A stretch of DNA of 64,000 bases from Melastoma dodecandrum. Lineage: Eukaryota; Streptophyta; Magnoliopsida; Myrtales; Melastomataceae. The translations under genes and the position numbers were made by a program. Below are positions 11,239 to 23,509 of this stretch, piece by piece. The DNA is taken from positions 1,860,001 through 1,924,000 of the forward strand of contig JARUPY010000271.1 of the NCBI GenBank assembly GCA_029817715.1, written 5' to 3'. Each line of letters starts with the position of its first letter. Positions within the stretch are counted from its first letter, which is position 1. The notes under the pieces are model-generated. The model ran no database searches, was not told where the DNA came from, and was given only the letters and a program-made list of their open reading frames with translations.

Positions 11239-13916
11239 TCAAGATGAAGATCTGGACGATGATGATTCCCCAAGTGAGACAGATGCCAGCGAGGATGCCC
11301 AAACTCGCGCACTTCTTGCCCTATCGTGAAAACTTCTCACTTTGCTCAACCTCATCTTCATCCAAATCCTCCTCACATCAACCACTTGAACTATACGTCC
11401 CCAGATTTGAGCGGTCTCCCCAAATATTTTCAACTTTAGACGAGGGACATAAGAAAGCCAAAGACCTCTGAGATGAGACAGAAGACCCGGAAGCACAAGT
11501 AAGACTGCCTTCAAGCAAATGAAGAGAACAGAGAACACCAGATAGGGTTCACTAGATGTCATCTCCTTCAAGGACATCAGGCTAGAAAGTTGCCTTATGG
11601 AATTTCCACTAGCATGCACGCTCTCTGGCAGGTCCAACACCAGGGATTGTACAGGCTGTAAACCTGAGTAGCAGGCAGAAATAGATTTTAGCAAGTAATC
11701 GTCAATATTTATTATTAACTTATTAAGTCAATGGTTAGTGAATTTTTCAAGCACCTGTATTTGCCTCATAAAACTGGATGAGAGATTGGAGGGTCTTGGG
11801 GCCATAGTATCGAGTCCTTGAAGTCTCATTCACCAGTACTATTGACGGGAAACTACGGATACCATACTTTGAAAACAAACTGCATCCACAATTTAAGGGT
11901 AAGTGACTCTACATGCAAGTGTTATTTGCGAACTCACCTTTCTTTTGGATAATCAAACTCGTCAAAGGGTTCATAAACAACAAAAAGCTAGCATAAGCCA
12001 CAAGAAAAGTATGCAACAAACTAGCATGATATCAGGCAAGTAATAAGTGTTAGCTATTGCCACCATTGGCCATTTCTGAAATAATGGTCAATTTTCTTAT
12101 TTGTTACTCACAATACAACACCTATCTTTGATACAACTTAATATTTGTGAATAACTTGTGCAATACAAAAAGGCATGATATTCCATTTCTGAACAAAAAT
12201 ATAATGCACACAAGCAATAATCAACAATAATAAACTAGTGCACCTTCAACCCGCACATTGTTTATCGACACAGCCGTCAATTGTTACCCATGGCATTCAA
12301 CCGCTATATCCTCTAGAAAAAGATATGAGAAAATACTTTCCCAGCAACTAAAAGAAGAATGAATGATAGCCCTAAAAGAAACTCCGAAGCCTCAACCTCT
12401 TTCCAACACATATAGGAGGGCAAACAGATAAAGACGAAGCTGCACATTTGAACACGATATGCTTGTTTAAGACATGGTAGCGTAATGTTACATTACATCA
12501 GCATCATAGATTAATTAAGTTGGAATAACAAAACCACTTGATCCTTACCTGGGCAAAGCGGAATATTGCTCGACCGCTGCATGACTTATTTGAGGAAACA
12601 TAGCGCTGAGTGCATAAAAAATGGGTAGGATGGAATTTGAAAATGGGCACCATGAACCGTAGAAAAGCACAGAGGTGAATCCTTGCTGATGCTTAGAAGT
12701 CAAAAGCCGATCAACAAAGTTTCCATCAACCTGCCAACCGAAGAGAAATCATATGCCTGATAAGTGAATTTCAAAGGAAACTCCTTCAGAAGATTCACAT
12801 TGTGATTACAAGCCCGAGCTTCCTTCTGTTCTGTTATTTCAGTGGGGTTGACAACCCAGTAAATAAACAAGGGTTTTGTGACAAATAAATTACTACTAGA
12901 AAAAAAATTCCAGATTCTTATTCATGACATGTATACTGTACAATGACACCAATACAAGAATATCCGCCAGATTCACAACAATCCTTTGCAGTTAGTTAAT
13001 AAGGTCACACCAATATCTATATGGAAAGAGCCATAAGAAAGAAGAGTACAGTAGCCTGTGCAACATGGCATCCTAAATCTCCATAAAATAGTAATTCTTT
13101 TGTGATATTAAACTGCAGATGAGAAAATTTATCCTTTAGGTCAAGAACCTCAAAGATGCCTTTCTTTCCAAACACCTCTTGGTGCCCTTTAAGACACAAT
13201 TCGGACAATCTTGCCCATTACTTTGACAATGCAACCAGTTGAATCCCTTTTGCAACTCAGCACTCAAGTTTTTTAGCCGGACGAAACTATTCAAGGAAAA
13301 TTCAATAACCTAACACAACCCCTGACGACAATTTTAAATAAACTAGTCGACAATTCCCTCTCCGGAAAATATCCAGCAAATCGCCCATCTTCCTGGAGTT
13401 CCTTGGCCTGTTGTTACTAACAGGCCATCGGTTAGCATTATCATGAACAGCTACTTATAGGGCCCCACATAGGCTACAACCAGATTATACTCCCCCTATC
13501 TATCTCAATTCAATAAAAAACCATCGAGCACCTCAGAAATCACACAAGCTGTCAGACAATCCCTAAAAACGATGCGTATGTACATCAGTAATCAGATCCC
13601 GGAAACCACATGACCTCCAAATAAACAACCCAATTCCCCGGAACAACCATGGCATCCCCTAAAACATCTCCCTACAGACCGACAGAAAAGGAGGAACCTC
13701 GAGAGGAGGGGAGGGCGAGATCGAAGAGGGACACCGGGATTCCAAGGCGTAAACGAAGGGAAACGCCACGAGGGAGCAAGCTCGAGCCGATTCCGAGGTC
13801 GCCAATCGCAACGACGACAGGAGCATCAAAAAGACGACGACGGGAGGGCGCTGATGACGAGGTGGGGAAGGCGACGTCATCGTTCCCGAGGTGCCCAGAA
13901 GACCCGAGGACGCCAA
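11239..13916 (-). CDS. 5'-adenylylsulfate reductase-like protein (APRL), secretory thioredoxin-fold
   Basis: Four exons on the minus strand: 13698-13916, 12549-12730, 11755-11879 and 11239-11663. All phases agree and the product is about 316 residues, close to Arabidopsis APRL5/7. The N-terminus has a hydrophobic signal segment (PPVVVFLMLLSSLRLA) and then the family's CPSSISPSPPLE. The thioredoxin-like domain follows (VDGNFVDRLL, SVLFYGSWCPFSNS, YGIRSFPSIVLVNET, RYYGPKTLQSLIQFYEA). The active-site stretch is WCPFS, with a single Cys, so it is not a classical CXXC oxidoreductase. A membrane span (about LVFSVLFICLKAVLLVLPG) precedes the conserved tail RSFHDRARSARVWASSLASV. These proteins share only the C-terminal half of true APS reductase and lack the reductase domain, so a role in sulfate reduction is not implied. 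An ER or endomembrane location is inferred. Confidence 0.9.
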
Positions 13917-14080
13917 TCCGATCCAAAGGTTGAACCTTTTCCGGGATTTTCAGATGACGATGACAGAGGAGAGATAGAAGGGGATGGAGAAAAAGGAAAT
14001 GGGATTGGATATTTCTTTTTTACTTAATTATACGTTTTTTTAGGCCGGACGCTCTCTCTATACTCATAAAAAAAAAAAAA

Positions 14081-14214
14081 GGCAAAATATCGATTTTTGG
14101 CCCCAAGTATCGGCAAACTTTTCGATTTTGCAAATCGTTTAAAAATTTTTTAATTTGGCCTTAAATCGATGACACTTTTGTATGAGGCCTTATTTGTGAC
14201 GGACGTTAGATTTT
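14081..14214 (+). repeat. Left terminal inverted repeat of the Pack-MULE
   Basis: Pairs with 14924-15057. Contains GATTTTGCAAATCGTTTAAA and GTGACGGACGTTA in the same relative positions as the reverse complement of the right arm. Confidence 0.85.
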
Positions 14215-14499
14215 CGCGACGTGTCAATTAGCCTCCGTTACCTTAGCCTACATGGCGTCCGACGTGTGAATTACTTAATTTGTTGGCCTACGTGGCAAGC
14301 GCTGGGAAATAAAAAATTAGGAAAAAGAAAGGGGAAGAGATTGGGGATAGGGTTTAGGTTAGAAATCGGGGTTAGGTTTGATTTTGTCTTCCCTCGCTCG
14401 ATTCAATCGTTAAACAATGTGAGGTTGGGGTTGCGCGTTCTGTTTGTGTGGTTGCGCTGTGTTAGTGGGGTTGGAGTTGCGCGCTGTGTTAGTGGACTG

Positions 14500-14737
14500 T
14501 ATTCTTGAGGTCGGAGGGCTTAGGCTGTTCTTCGAAGTTCCCATTCGGCAGGAGCCCTGAAGCACAGGAAAAGCTCGAGGTTTAAAAGACGAGATACATT
14601 GACCTTTTGAGTGTCGAGTTAAGTCAGTCGAGTTTATTACCTTCAAGAGGTGGGGGAGGAGTGGTCGCAGGGGTGGCGGTGGAAGCGGCGGAGAGGAGCA
14701 ATAGTAGGGCGAGGGGAGCTGAGTTTAAGGGTGACAT
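14500..14737 (-). pseudogene. Captured fragment of a DUF642 cell-wall protein gene
   Basis: Read on the minus strand, 14641-14737 is an apparent first exon with start ATG. Its 32 codons encode a signal-peptide-like stretch (LALLLLLSAASTATPA then PPPPLE), followed by a donor GTAATA. An acceptor CTTCAG ends at 14557. Exon 2 from 14556 continues in phase as GLLPNGNFEEQPKPSDLKNT, which is the N-terminal signature of plant DUF642 proteins (At3g08030/At2g41800 group, which bind cell-wall polysaccharide). The frame stops shortly after (T-V-H-stop) as homology ends near 14500. About 50 of the roughly 360-370 family residues are present, so this is a captured gene fragment with its intron and not a working gene. 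Confidence 0.75.
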
Positions 14738-14923
14738 TTTGCCCTTTGCCTGGTCTGGTGTGGAACTTTGTTTAATGGGGGGGGGGGGGGAAGGGGGGGT
14801 GAGGCGGGGTACGAGGCCACCCTCTATTTGTCTTTTTAATACGTAATTCCTCCCACCAGGTAACTCCACGACAAAAAATATTAATGTCAATGCCACGTAA
14901 ATAATTCACCAACATTTCCGTCA

Positions 14924-15057
14924 AAAATTTAACGTCCGTCACAAATAAGGCCTCTTACAAAAGTGTCATCGATTTAAGGCCAAATTGAAAAATTTTTAAA
15001 CGATTTGCAAAATCGAAAAGTTTGCCAATACTTCAGGCCAAAAATCGATATTTTGCC
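14924..15057 (-). repeat. Right terminal inverted repeat of the Pack-MULE
   Basis: Reverse complement of the left arm with a few substitutions. The outer end is followed directly by nine A. Confidence 0.85.
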
Positions 15058-15066
15058 AAAAAAAAA

Positions 15067-15851
15067 GACACCTTCAATTTTTAATTTACCTTTTTACCCT
15101 TCAAAAAGATTATATATATTTAATAGATTTTTAAACAAAATTAATCTAGAAAAACAAAAGGTAAATGCGAAACTATAATTTAAAAGGTAACATCTTCACA
15201 AAAATTCACTGATTAAAAATAAAATTTTTTATTCGTAATAAATAATTTCTCTTTCAATCTAAAAAATATAAAATATAATATGAACAATGGGCAATTAAAT
15301 ACTTTGGACAAAAGATGCACTAGAAGTTGCATGAGCACCTTGAAAGAAATGTGTTGAAAAAAAATTATATTACATTACAAATCCTGTTGAAAAGTTTTTA
15401 CTTAATACACTATAAGTTTTTACTCACCAAGTTTCTACGCGACGACGACATGAGCATCAAATCAATTTTCGATCTCAGTTGTTTTTTTTTTTTTGACAAT
15501 ATTACTTGTAGAATCCACGAATGCTATAACGTACAATAATAGTAAAACATTAGAGTGTTATCCGAAAATTACGAAAGAAGATTAAAAAAATTATATGACC
15601 AAACAAATAAACTTAAAGTAATTTTACCTTTGTGAGCATCCGTGGAAAAGAAAAGGTGAGAAGGAAAATTATTAGGGTTTTTTTAGTATGCTAATATTGT
15701 AAATATTCGCTCGTTTTTCTTATTAGCGTGGGATTGGATTGGATGTTTAATAATGAAAGACATAACATCTATTATATTATTTAGTAAGGGTAATTTGGCC
15801 ATTTTAGTTTTTAAAGGCTTAAGGGCGTCTCAATAACGTGAGCTTTTTTTA
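15067..15851. other. AT-rich intergenic DNA
   Basis: Very AT-rich, with no ORF of interest and no RNA gene recognised. Confidence 0.5.
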
Positions 15852-16422
15852 GACAAAATATATATTCATGATTTTAACTTTGAGTTAACTTTCTGTTTTA
15901 TCATTATTTTAGTTTGTTATATAATTTTATCAACAACTTTCGCTTTTATATTAATTTTGGTCAATCTTGAATTTCTACTAGCGAAAGCCAATCAAGGCCT
16001 TAATATAGTCTGACATGTGTCTTATAATAATGGAGTTCCAAACTCTCGTTCATTCGCCTCATAATTCATTTTACTCGTAGCAATGACCTCCTAATAGAGC
16101 AATCAGCCGACCTTCATTAATTTTTGTGTATTTTTTATTGCATCAGTAACTATCGTCCAACTCCGGCTTCCAACTTACTTGATTTAGCCATCGAAATTTT
16201 AAAATAAAATAGCATATGAGAGGTTTTAATATTATTTATCATTTTTAATTTTTTTTAGTCAATAAATGAAAATTTTATCTTAAGGCATGTTTGGCTTTCG
16301 CGCGATAAAATTAAAGATTAGAAAAAATCAAAATTGAAATAAAAGTTGATGACAAAACTATATAACAAACTAAATTAATAATAAAATAGAAAATTAGCTC
16401 CGCCATAAATTAATATTTTACC
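15852..16422. mobile_element. Probable MITE: diverged inverted repeat of about 140 bp with a 280-bp centre
   Basis: The arm at 15852-15999 and the reverse complement of 16283-16422 align over their length at roughly 70-75% by eye. They share TTTAGTTTGTTATATA, TTATCAACAACTTT-like and GCGAAAGCCAA blocks. The centre is AT-rich and non-coding. No target duplication is clear, so the class is unknown. Confidence 0.5.
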
Positions 16423-16999
16423 TTTTTTTTATTACATTTTTGTCGTCGATGCTGTTATTCTTTCCTCTTCATTTTTTGTTTGTTTAGTTTGTTGGTAGGG
16501 GATTTTTGTCTTATCAAAATCATTATTTAACATCATGAAGTCGTGGAGAAAGTAAAAAGGGAGAAGGATTCAACGAGAAGAGGCCTTGTCTTTTTTTTTT
16601 GTTTTATGGACTACCGAAATTCCAACTGCGATTAAGTTAAAATGGACAAGGAAGGCCACTTGGTGTTTCCTACTGACTTTCTTCTCATAATCTTTTCTTA
16701 GGTTCGTTGATATCGAAATGTGTACTTGTTTGATTTTCAAAAAGTGTCTAGAAGGTGGTTAAAATCATGGATGGAAGCGACTAGTTGTTGATAACCTGCC
16801 TGTTCATGACTATGAACGAAATAATTTCTTAAGTTCAGAAGCCAATTTTCCTTATGGAGGAAACTCATCCGATTTTAACATATTATCTGAATTTTAAAAT
16901 TACGTGCTCAAAATATTTTTGGAATAAAAATAAGTTTCCATAAATAACAACGGTCATTACAAGCGGAAACGGAGGATGTAGGAGGCAGTAGGGACAAAG
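16423..16999. other. Upstream region of the GT47 gene
   Basis: AT-rich, no ORF supported. Expected to contain the promoter and 5' UTR of the glycosyltransferase. No sharp TATA box or operator-like palindrome was identified. Confidence 0.4.
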
Positions 17000-18916
17000 A
17001 TGGGACCGTCGTCCTCGGCGTCGCTCCTCCTCTACTACTCCCGCCGCCGTACTGGAGCCTCCGGCGGTGTCGGGACCTCCTCCCTGTTCTTCCTCCCCAC
17101 CTCCTTGGCACTCCTCACCTCCCTGATGTTCGTCCTCTACCTCTTCTCGACCTCCACCATCTCACCGCCTCACCACCTTCCCCTTCCCGACAACCTCCGT
17201 CGCTCCCAAAGTCCACGGCTTGACCCCGTGGGCGAATACCCAGTTGGCCGCGTCGGTGAGGGTTTTGCTGGTGGCGGGGGTGGTGGGGGAATTGGAGTCG
17301 CCGATGTCTCGGTGGATTCCGAGGGTGATGGATTTGAATTGATTGATTCTGTTCGCCTAGTAAGGGAGTATATTTCTGCTGATGAATTACTCGGATCATT
17401 TGGAGTTTGTGCTGATTGTTGTTTTTGGGGATGTCGAAATTTAGACACTGGGGAAATTAGGAACTGTTGTCTGTTATCACTTCTGCTTCTCGTTTGTCAA
17501 GCGAGAAGGGAATTCATTTGCTCTTGGATGTTCGTTAACAAGAAACTGAAATTGTTGAAAAGCTTCGTTGATTTGCGTATTACTTGCTGCAGCTAGTATG
17601 AGAAATGCCGGAGTTCATGTACTAATTGTTGATTCACATTTCGTAAAATGGAAATAGGAAGAATGAAGAATCTGGAGATCTGTCCAAGTTTGTGATGCTT
17701 CTTGATTGAGTTGTCGTAGTTTAGTTCTGAGAAGATGTATTTATCCTCACAGGAGTAAAAAGAGAGACTCCCGAAATCAATTTGTACCATGACATAGATA
17801 TCTTCCTGAAAGATTATAAGGATATGAAAAGGAGTTTTAAGATATACATTTACCCTCACAGGAGTGATGACCCTTTCAAGAATGTACTTGCCGCCGTTGA
17901 CTTTGATCCGGAGGGAAATTTCGCGAGTGAGAGTTTCTTCAAGAACCTGGTGGGAAGCCACTTCGTCACTGATGACCCTTCCTCTGCCAATCTTTTCTTC
18001 ATGCCTTTCTCTATTGCGAGATTGCGGCATGATAAGAGGGTTGGTGTTGCAGGCATTACAGATTTTATCAGGGATTATGTTGCTTATATTAGTCAGGAAT
18101 ACCCATACTGGAACCGGACTGGCGGTGAAGATCACTTCTATGTCTCTTGTTACTCCGTTGGTCGGTCTGCGATGAGAAAAGTGAACACAGTGAGGCTGAT
18201 TGCAATCCAAGTTGTTTGCTCATCGAATCACCATCTTTCTGGGTATGTAAGTCACAAAGATGTTTCACTGCCTCAGATTTGGCCAAGGCTTGGGGATCTA
18301 CCCGACCTTATGTCCTCCAGAAGGTACCCTCTTTGAGATCGTGAGCCAGAAGTGTGGAATGTGCTTTAACTGTTCTTGATATTCTATCATAATTCTCGCC
18401 TAAACGTGATGTTCACAATTTTGCAGGGCTAGACTCGCTTTCTTTGCAGGAGTGAACTCCCCTGTACGCGAGAAGGTGTTTCAATTCTGGACAAATGACC
18501 GAAAAATTTTTGTCCACCAGGGTCGACTCCCTACGCCTTACTCCAACGAGCTCCTCGGAAGCAAATTCTGTCTACATGTCAAAGGCTTCAAAGTAGACGC
18601 GGCTCGAGAAGCAGATTCTCTGTACTACGGATGTGTTCCCGTCATAATCGCAAACCATTATGATCTCCCGTTCTCAAACATACTAAACTGGAGAAGCTTC
18701 TCAGTTGTGGTTGCCACTTTAGACATTCCCTTGCTCAAGAAAATTCTCAAGGGAATTGACCATGATCAATACACGGTTTTACAGAGCAATGTAATGGAAG
18801 TTAGGAAACATTTCCAGTGGCACTTGACTCCATTGGACTATGATGCTTTTCACATGGTCGTGTACGAGTTATGGCTAAGGAGGAGTTCTGTCAGAGTTCC
18901 ACTAAATGGGTTTTAG
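17000..18916 (+). CDS. Exostosin-family glycosyltransferase, GT47
   Basis: Type II Golgi membrane glycosyltransferase, probably acting in cell-wall polysaccharide synthesis. The donor and acceptor cannot be told from sequence. Proposed exons 17000-17359, 17767-18323 and 18427-18916 give about 468 residues, close to Arabidopsis At3g45400. A short cytosolic head is followed by one membrane span (SLFFLPTSLALLTSLMFVLY, about residues 33-53), then a Pro/Gly-rich stem. The exostosin domain runs from KSFKIYIYPH-like sequence (SFKIYIYPHRSDDP) through DPSSANLFFMPFSIARLRHD, YWNRTGGEDHFYVSCYSVGR, AIQVVCSSNHHLSGY and LGSKFCLHVKGF to SLYYGCVPVIIANHYDLPF. The exon 1/2 junction is the weak point: the usual CACAG acceptor at 17750-17752 gives an immediate stop, so I used a later AG at 17765-17766. 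The gene converges on SYP132. Confidence 0.85.
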
Positions 18917-19312
18917 TTCCTTTCCATTTAGAAAATCATATCAGTTCATACCTTTGGAAGACGGGTATAAAGACAATCTATGTTTTGTCTGTAACTAAGA
19001 CAATTAACCAATGAGCTGCCAAAGATGCAACCGACATGAATTGAAATAAGCATTTCAAATGTTACCTCGTACAATTTCTGAATCTTCTGGGTACAAAGAA
19101 TAGAAAAATATATGCAGGAGAAAAATAAGTAAATAATACACATATAAATCGCCTTCCAGGGGAGACAAACTCAGGGACACCGCTACCACGTTGTCTAATA
19201 AACACGATAAGCCACAAACCAACAGCCAAAAGTCGTTTTGGAATCTTGAAAATGCTTTTTCCTCTCACCTCAATATCTGCATATACATACCACAAAACTC
19301 AGGAAAGCAACT

Positions 19313-22300
19313 TCAAGCACCATTCTTGCTCCATGGTTTGAGAACCGTAACAACAATGATGACCACTATCATAAGCAGGATTAATATCGCGATGCACATC
19401 CATTTCCTTGAGCTCTTCTGCAGGCTCTTTGCCCTCTGGAGGGCCGTGTTTCCTGTTTGGACATGATCCACAGCAGTTGAGACCTGAACGAAGGATGCAT
19501 GCTTGTTTAGTATGCAGTTGCAGTTAGAATCACAGAACTGACATGAAACACAGTTCAAAGAAAGCTGCATTACATGCGATTCGATGTTGTCGAGCAGGTC
19601 TCCCTGAGCATCAACTAATACGGCCATGTCTAGGAAAATCTGCATCACATATTGCACAGGTTATATCTTCCTTGCTAGTAAGAGGATGGGATTACACAGA
19701 TACCTCCAAAAGCTTATGCCTCACGATAAAGGGTCAATAATCACTTTTTTTATAGTAATCAATAATCACTTTTGCTCTAAAATTCAGGGTAGTTAAACAC
19801 ATAATGATGGGCCTTAGCAACCAGAACTGTTGCCAAATACAGACTGCTAAAGTAACCATTTGTCTAGATATTGAGAAGCAGATCTTGACAAAGCTCATTG
19901 AGAGGAAAGCCGAGCACTAAAGAAAAGCACATGCATTCTCACCATTAATTGCCCATTTTCCTTAAAAATAAGAGCTCAATATTTGAAAGTGCAGCAGCTA
20001 GATAAGCATTTAGAAACATCATACGCACCTGTTGTAAATCCAGAAGCTTCCTCTCCAATTCCCTGACAGCATCATGTCGCTCTTGGATTTCAGCAACTGT
20101 GTCCATAATCTATAAAACAACAGATTAAGATCAAGAACAAGCCACTCTGATTTTATGAGATAATTTCAGCGCACCTTCCTTCACTATAACAACACTAAAT
20201 AAAGGCAGTAAATTGCATCAGAACTATGTATTCTTCATATCTAAATCAAAGATATATGATGTGAAGTTAAACATTCAGAGGATCAGATTTGCAACAATAG
20301 ATGATGCCGATGCGAAAAACTATAGGAGTATGTGAAATTACCTGACCACGCCCCTGTTCCTGAATGGCTTTCTGGAAAATCTGTTCACTGTCACCAGTCT
20401 CGATCAGCCTGTCGATTGTCTGCACAAAATTATAGTGTTAGAAGGAAAGCCACATCTTGGGACCTAATATTCCGAAGGATTTCTGGGCATTCACCTCTTC
20501 ATCAGCCCTGGTGCCCGTCACTGTTAATAATTTACAAAATATACAAAAACAGTTACTATTCTCTGGTCATGGAATGCCGATACTGAAAAAAAATTGAAGC
20601 AACACAGAGGATTACCGGTGAAGACACGCCTCTCAACAACCTCTCTATTCTCTTGGTGGATGTTTTCCCGGAGAACCTACAGTTTCGAAGCTACTAAGCT
20701 GTAGGATAAAGTGGTGGTGGAAAGAAAGCGATAATGGAAATCTCCATATCACATTCACCTGAAATTCGCCCATCTTATCCTTGAATTTCTTCTTCAAGGA
20801 ACTGAAATGAAAAATCGAGGAAAACAGAAAAACATCAATCACGGATGAATAGAGGTAACTGAAAGGAAGGTAGTGGAAAAGGTAGGGAACACGAAGATAC
20901 CTGGTGGTAGCCGTCCGCGATCTGTCAACACCAGTGCCCTTCCCACAGCCAGGCTTCTGTCTGTTTGCCAAATTCTACATCAAGGAACTCTATTAATACC
21001 TACTTAGTTCAGGAATCTAGACTGATACTACCAAATTAAGATCTTACTTCTCTGTCAAGTTCTTCAATTTTGGCCTTTATAGAGTGAGCAACTTTTTTAA
21101 CCTCATCAACTTCCTTCTCCATTCTCTGCTTGATAGCTGGGGAAAGGAAGCAAATGATGTATTAACCATCTATACTGTCTCCCAAACACCAGACAATGCA
21201 ACGGCTACAAAACAAAAATGCTGACAGGAGATATATTTCTGATATCTAAACAATGCCAGAACACCATTAAAAACGGCAAAAATATACTTCTAAGAGACGG
21301 CAAGCTGTATCTAAAAAATTAATTACCCTTCATTGCAGCTGCTTTAGTCACAGATTTTGATTCCTCATGTGCATCCTGCACAATAAACAAAAGGGTAAAT
21401 TCGATGCTCTTTCAACAACCAAAAGGAACTTATGTTTAAGTTCAACATATTCTATATTAGCTTTCATTTAAATTAATAAATAAGATTAAGTTTGTGGGGG
21501 AAAAACCCCGCAGTAAAATTATAATTTCCGAAGAAGTCAACATCTAAATAAAGTAAAAAAAAAATACAGATGCTCTTAATTAGCAAAAACGGGGATGCTT
21601 AAAAAGCTCACTTGGAGGGGAGTCGTTTACACTCCCCTCTCCCTATTGGTCCAACGAAGCTCGCTTAGCAAAAAAAAAACATATATCATGTTAATCAAGT
21701 CAAACAGTCCTAAACTTGAAGAGAAGAAAAAAAATCAAAAGAAAATTCATAATGCAAAAATTTGGAAGGTGTCAAGACGTCATGAGCTTACTTGAAGTTT
21801 CCTTAGCAGCTTGTTCACCTTCTCAACCTCTTTCTCAATATCCTGAACCTGGAAGTGAAGATACATGTAAATCCTTAATATACTGACAACCTCAAAATGC
21901 ATCCTGTCAAACCCTGAAGAAATGACTAAATAATTAAAAACAAAGCACCAACACGCCTTTAGCAAGGAGGTAACAAGAAATCCGACTAGGTTTATGACAA
22001 GTGTCGGGTTCAATTCCTCATACAGGCATAGTTTTTCAGATATTACCAGTGGAAAATAAAATTCTAGACATTAAAATTAAAATCTACCTTATTAAAGAAA
22101 TCTTGCAAGCCAAGGTCTCCTGAGTTCATTGGTCGTGTTCCTAGCTCAATATCACCATCACGAGATGGCTCCCTAGGGATCTCAAATGAGTCCTGAAAAG
22201 AGTAACTGCATCAGTGGGACGAAAATGTGGACAAGCATACAGTCTCCTGCTACACTACTGTAACAAAATGATACGATCTACACATGCCAGAACCATCAGA

Positions 22301-22904
22301 GTACCACTAATCATTCAGTTCTGGAATCCTGTTCTCCCATTTTAAAAAAGGATTTAGCCTTTTAAATCAAACAAGACCAAAATTCTTCTTCATCCAAGGT
22401 TTAGAACACTTCACTAGGCATCAACAAAAATTTAACTTATCAACAATGCTAGCCCCGGGGAAAAGTTGATAAATTTGGTCAAACCCAGAAGCAGATAAAT
22501 TTGCAGATCGACATCGACAGAACCATTCTCTACACCTGTACAGTTGTGCAGATCTCTTAAGATCGTCTTAGACAGCAGAGTCTGCCTCACAAGGAAAATT
22601 TGCAATTAAAAGAAAAACCCCACAGGGGATCAAAACGATGAAATTACACCCCACATTCAATTCAGCAGACATGATATCCACGCCCAATAGAAAAACCAAC
22701 CCAATCTAACCTGAAGATTCAACCTTTATCCCCATAAAACACCGCAAAGACCAACAAAAATCCTAAACAGAAGCTCAAATCTTCCCAAGCTAATCCACCG
22801 GAAACCGATCCCACCAGATCCCACGCCCCCATCTAGCAGCACCCCAGAAAAAAAAAAGCAAGGGAATCTGGATCCAAGGATCTCACCGACAATAAGTCGT
22901 TCAT
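19313..22904 (-). CDS. SYP132: Syntaxin of plants 132, plasma-membrane Qa-SNARE
   Basis: A Qa-SNARE that drives fusion of secretory vesicles at the plasma membrane and forming cell plate. Thirteen minus-strand exons, in coding order: 22887-22904, 22088-22192, 21792-21848, 21327-21375, 21048-21136, 20901-20974, 20759-20801, 20616-20676, 20495-20520, 20342-20419, 20029-20109, 19574-19639 and 19313-19483. All phases join and total 305 residues, against 304 in Arabidopsis. The first exon codes only MNDLLS. The Habc helices are followed by a Ser/Thr-Arg linker ([20 protein letters not shown]). The SNARE helix runs from about [20 protein letters not shown] sequence to [20 protein letters not shown], and a C-terminal anchor ([19 protein letters not shown]) follows. 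In legumes an alternatively spliced SYP132 form serves symbiosis. Only one terminal SNARE/anchor exon is visible here. Confidence 0.97.
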
Positions 22905-23304
22905 GGCTAGACCAGACCCCTTTCTTTCGAAAGCGAAGAAGAAAAGGGGAAAACGTAGACCCGGGTCGTCCTTCAACCCTTGGTGCCCGGGCACGGGGGT
23001 TCTGGAGAAAGCAAGAGACTTTTGGGTCCGCGGGAAGGGATGAACGGGGGAAGGAGACGAACGTAAATACCCAAAACCAAACCCCCAAAGGGAAACGGAA
23101 AAACGGAAACAAGAAACAAAAGAGGAGCGGGGATTTGAAGGCAGAAGAGAGAAAGTGTCCCAATCGGAAACTGATCTAAAACTCGGAACTTGCTAATCCC
23201 TCGTCAGTTCGTCCAAACCATCCTCAATCAACATTGTCACATTCTTCACATTAATATTAATTAAATAGCAAGAGCCCCTCCATCATGTTCCTCTGCTTTC
23301 TAAG

Positions 23305-23330
23305 AATCAACAACAACAACAACAACAACA
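23305..23330. repeat. CAA trinucleotide microsatellite
   Basis: About eight CAA units in a row beginning near 23308. Confidence 0.8.
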
Positions 23331-23509
23331 CTTGAAAATTTGGATGTTATTATTAAAGACCAAATTATTATTTATACATGAAATAATATTTGTAAACAAA
23401 GTGAGAGGGGAGGTGATGAGTTGGATGCAACATATTATTACTATTTTGGTGACAGTTGGAAAATGTCTCTAGAGAAACGAGAGGAGTTCCACCAGCTCAC
23501 ATTGGAGCT

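Larger units (their letters stand above)
14081..15057. mobile_element. Mutator-like element with 134-bp inverted repeats and captured host exons (Pack-MULE)
   Basis: The left arm 14081-14214 and right arm 14924-15057 are inverted copies of each other, with only about six mismatches by eye. Both start GGCAAAATATCGATTTTTGG. The element is flanked by poly(A): nine A at 15058-15066 and at least nine A at 14068-14080. This fits the 9-bp target duplication of Mutator-like elements, although homopolymers make it ambiguous. The 709-bp interior is much more GC-rich than the arms, encodes no transposase and carries part of a host gene (separate entry). Length, long TIRs and cargo match a Pack-MULE. Confidence 0.8.

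Noticed and set aside
17360..17596. Read-through of GT47 exon 1 to the stop at 17596
   Set aside because: Cys/Leu-rich translation with no exostosin homology. The CTA|GTAAGG donor gives the expected family structure.
22726..23163. 145-codon minus-strand ORF over the SYP132 5' region
   Set aside because: It overlaps the SYP132 first exon and leader in another frame. Its Phe/Arg/Ser-rich content follows pyrimidine-rich UTR composition.
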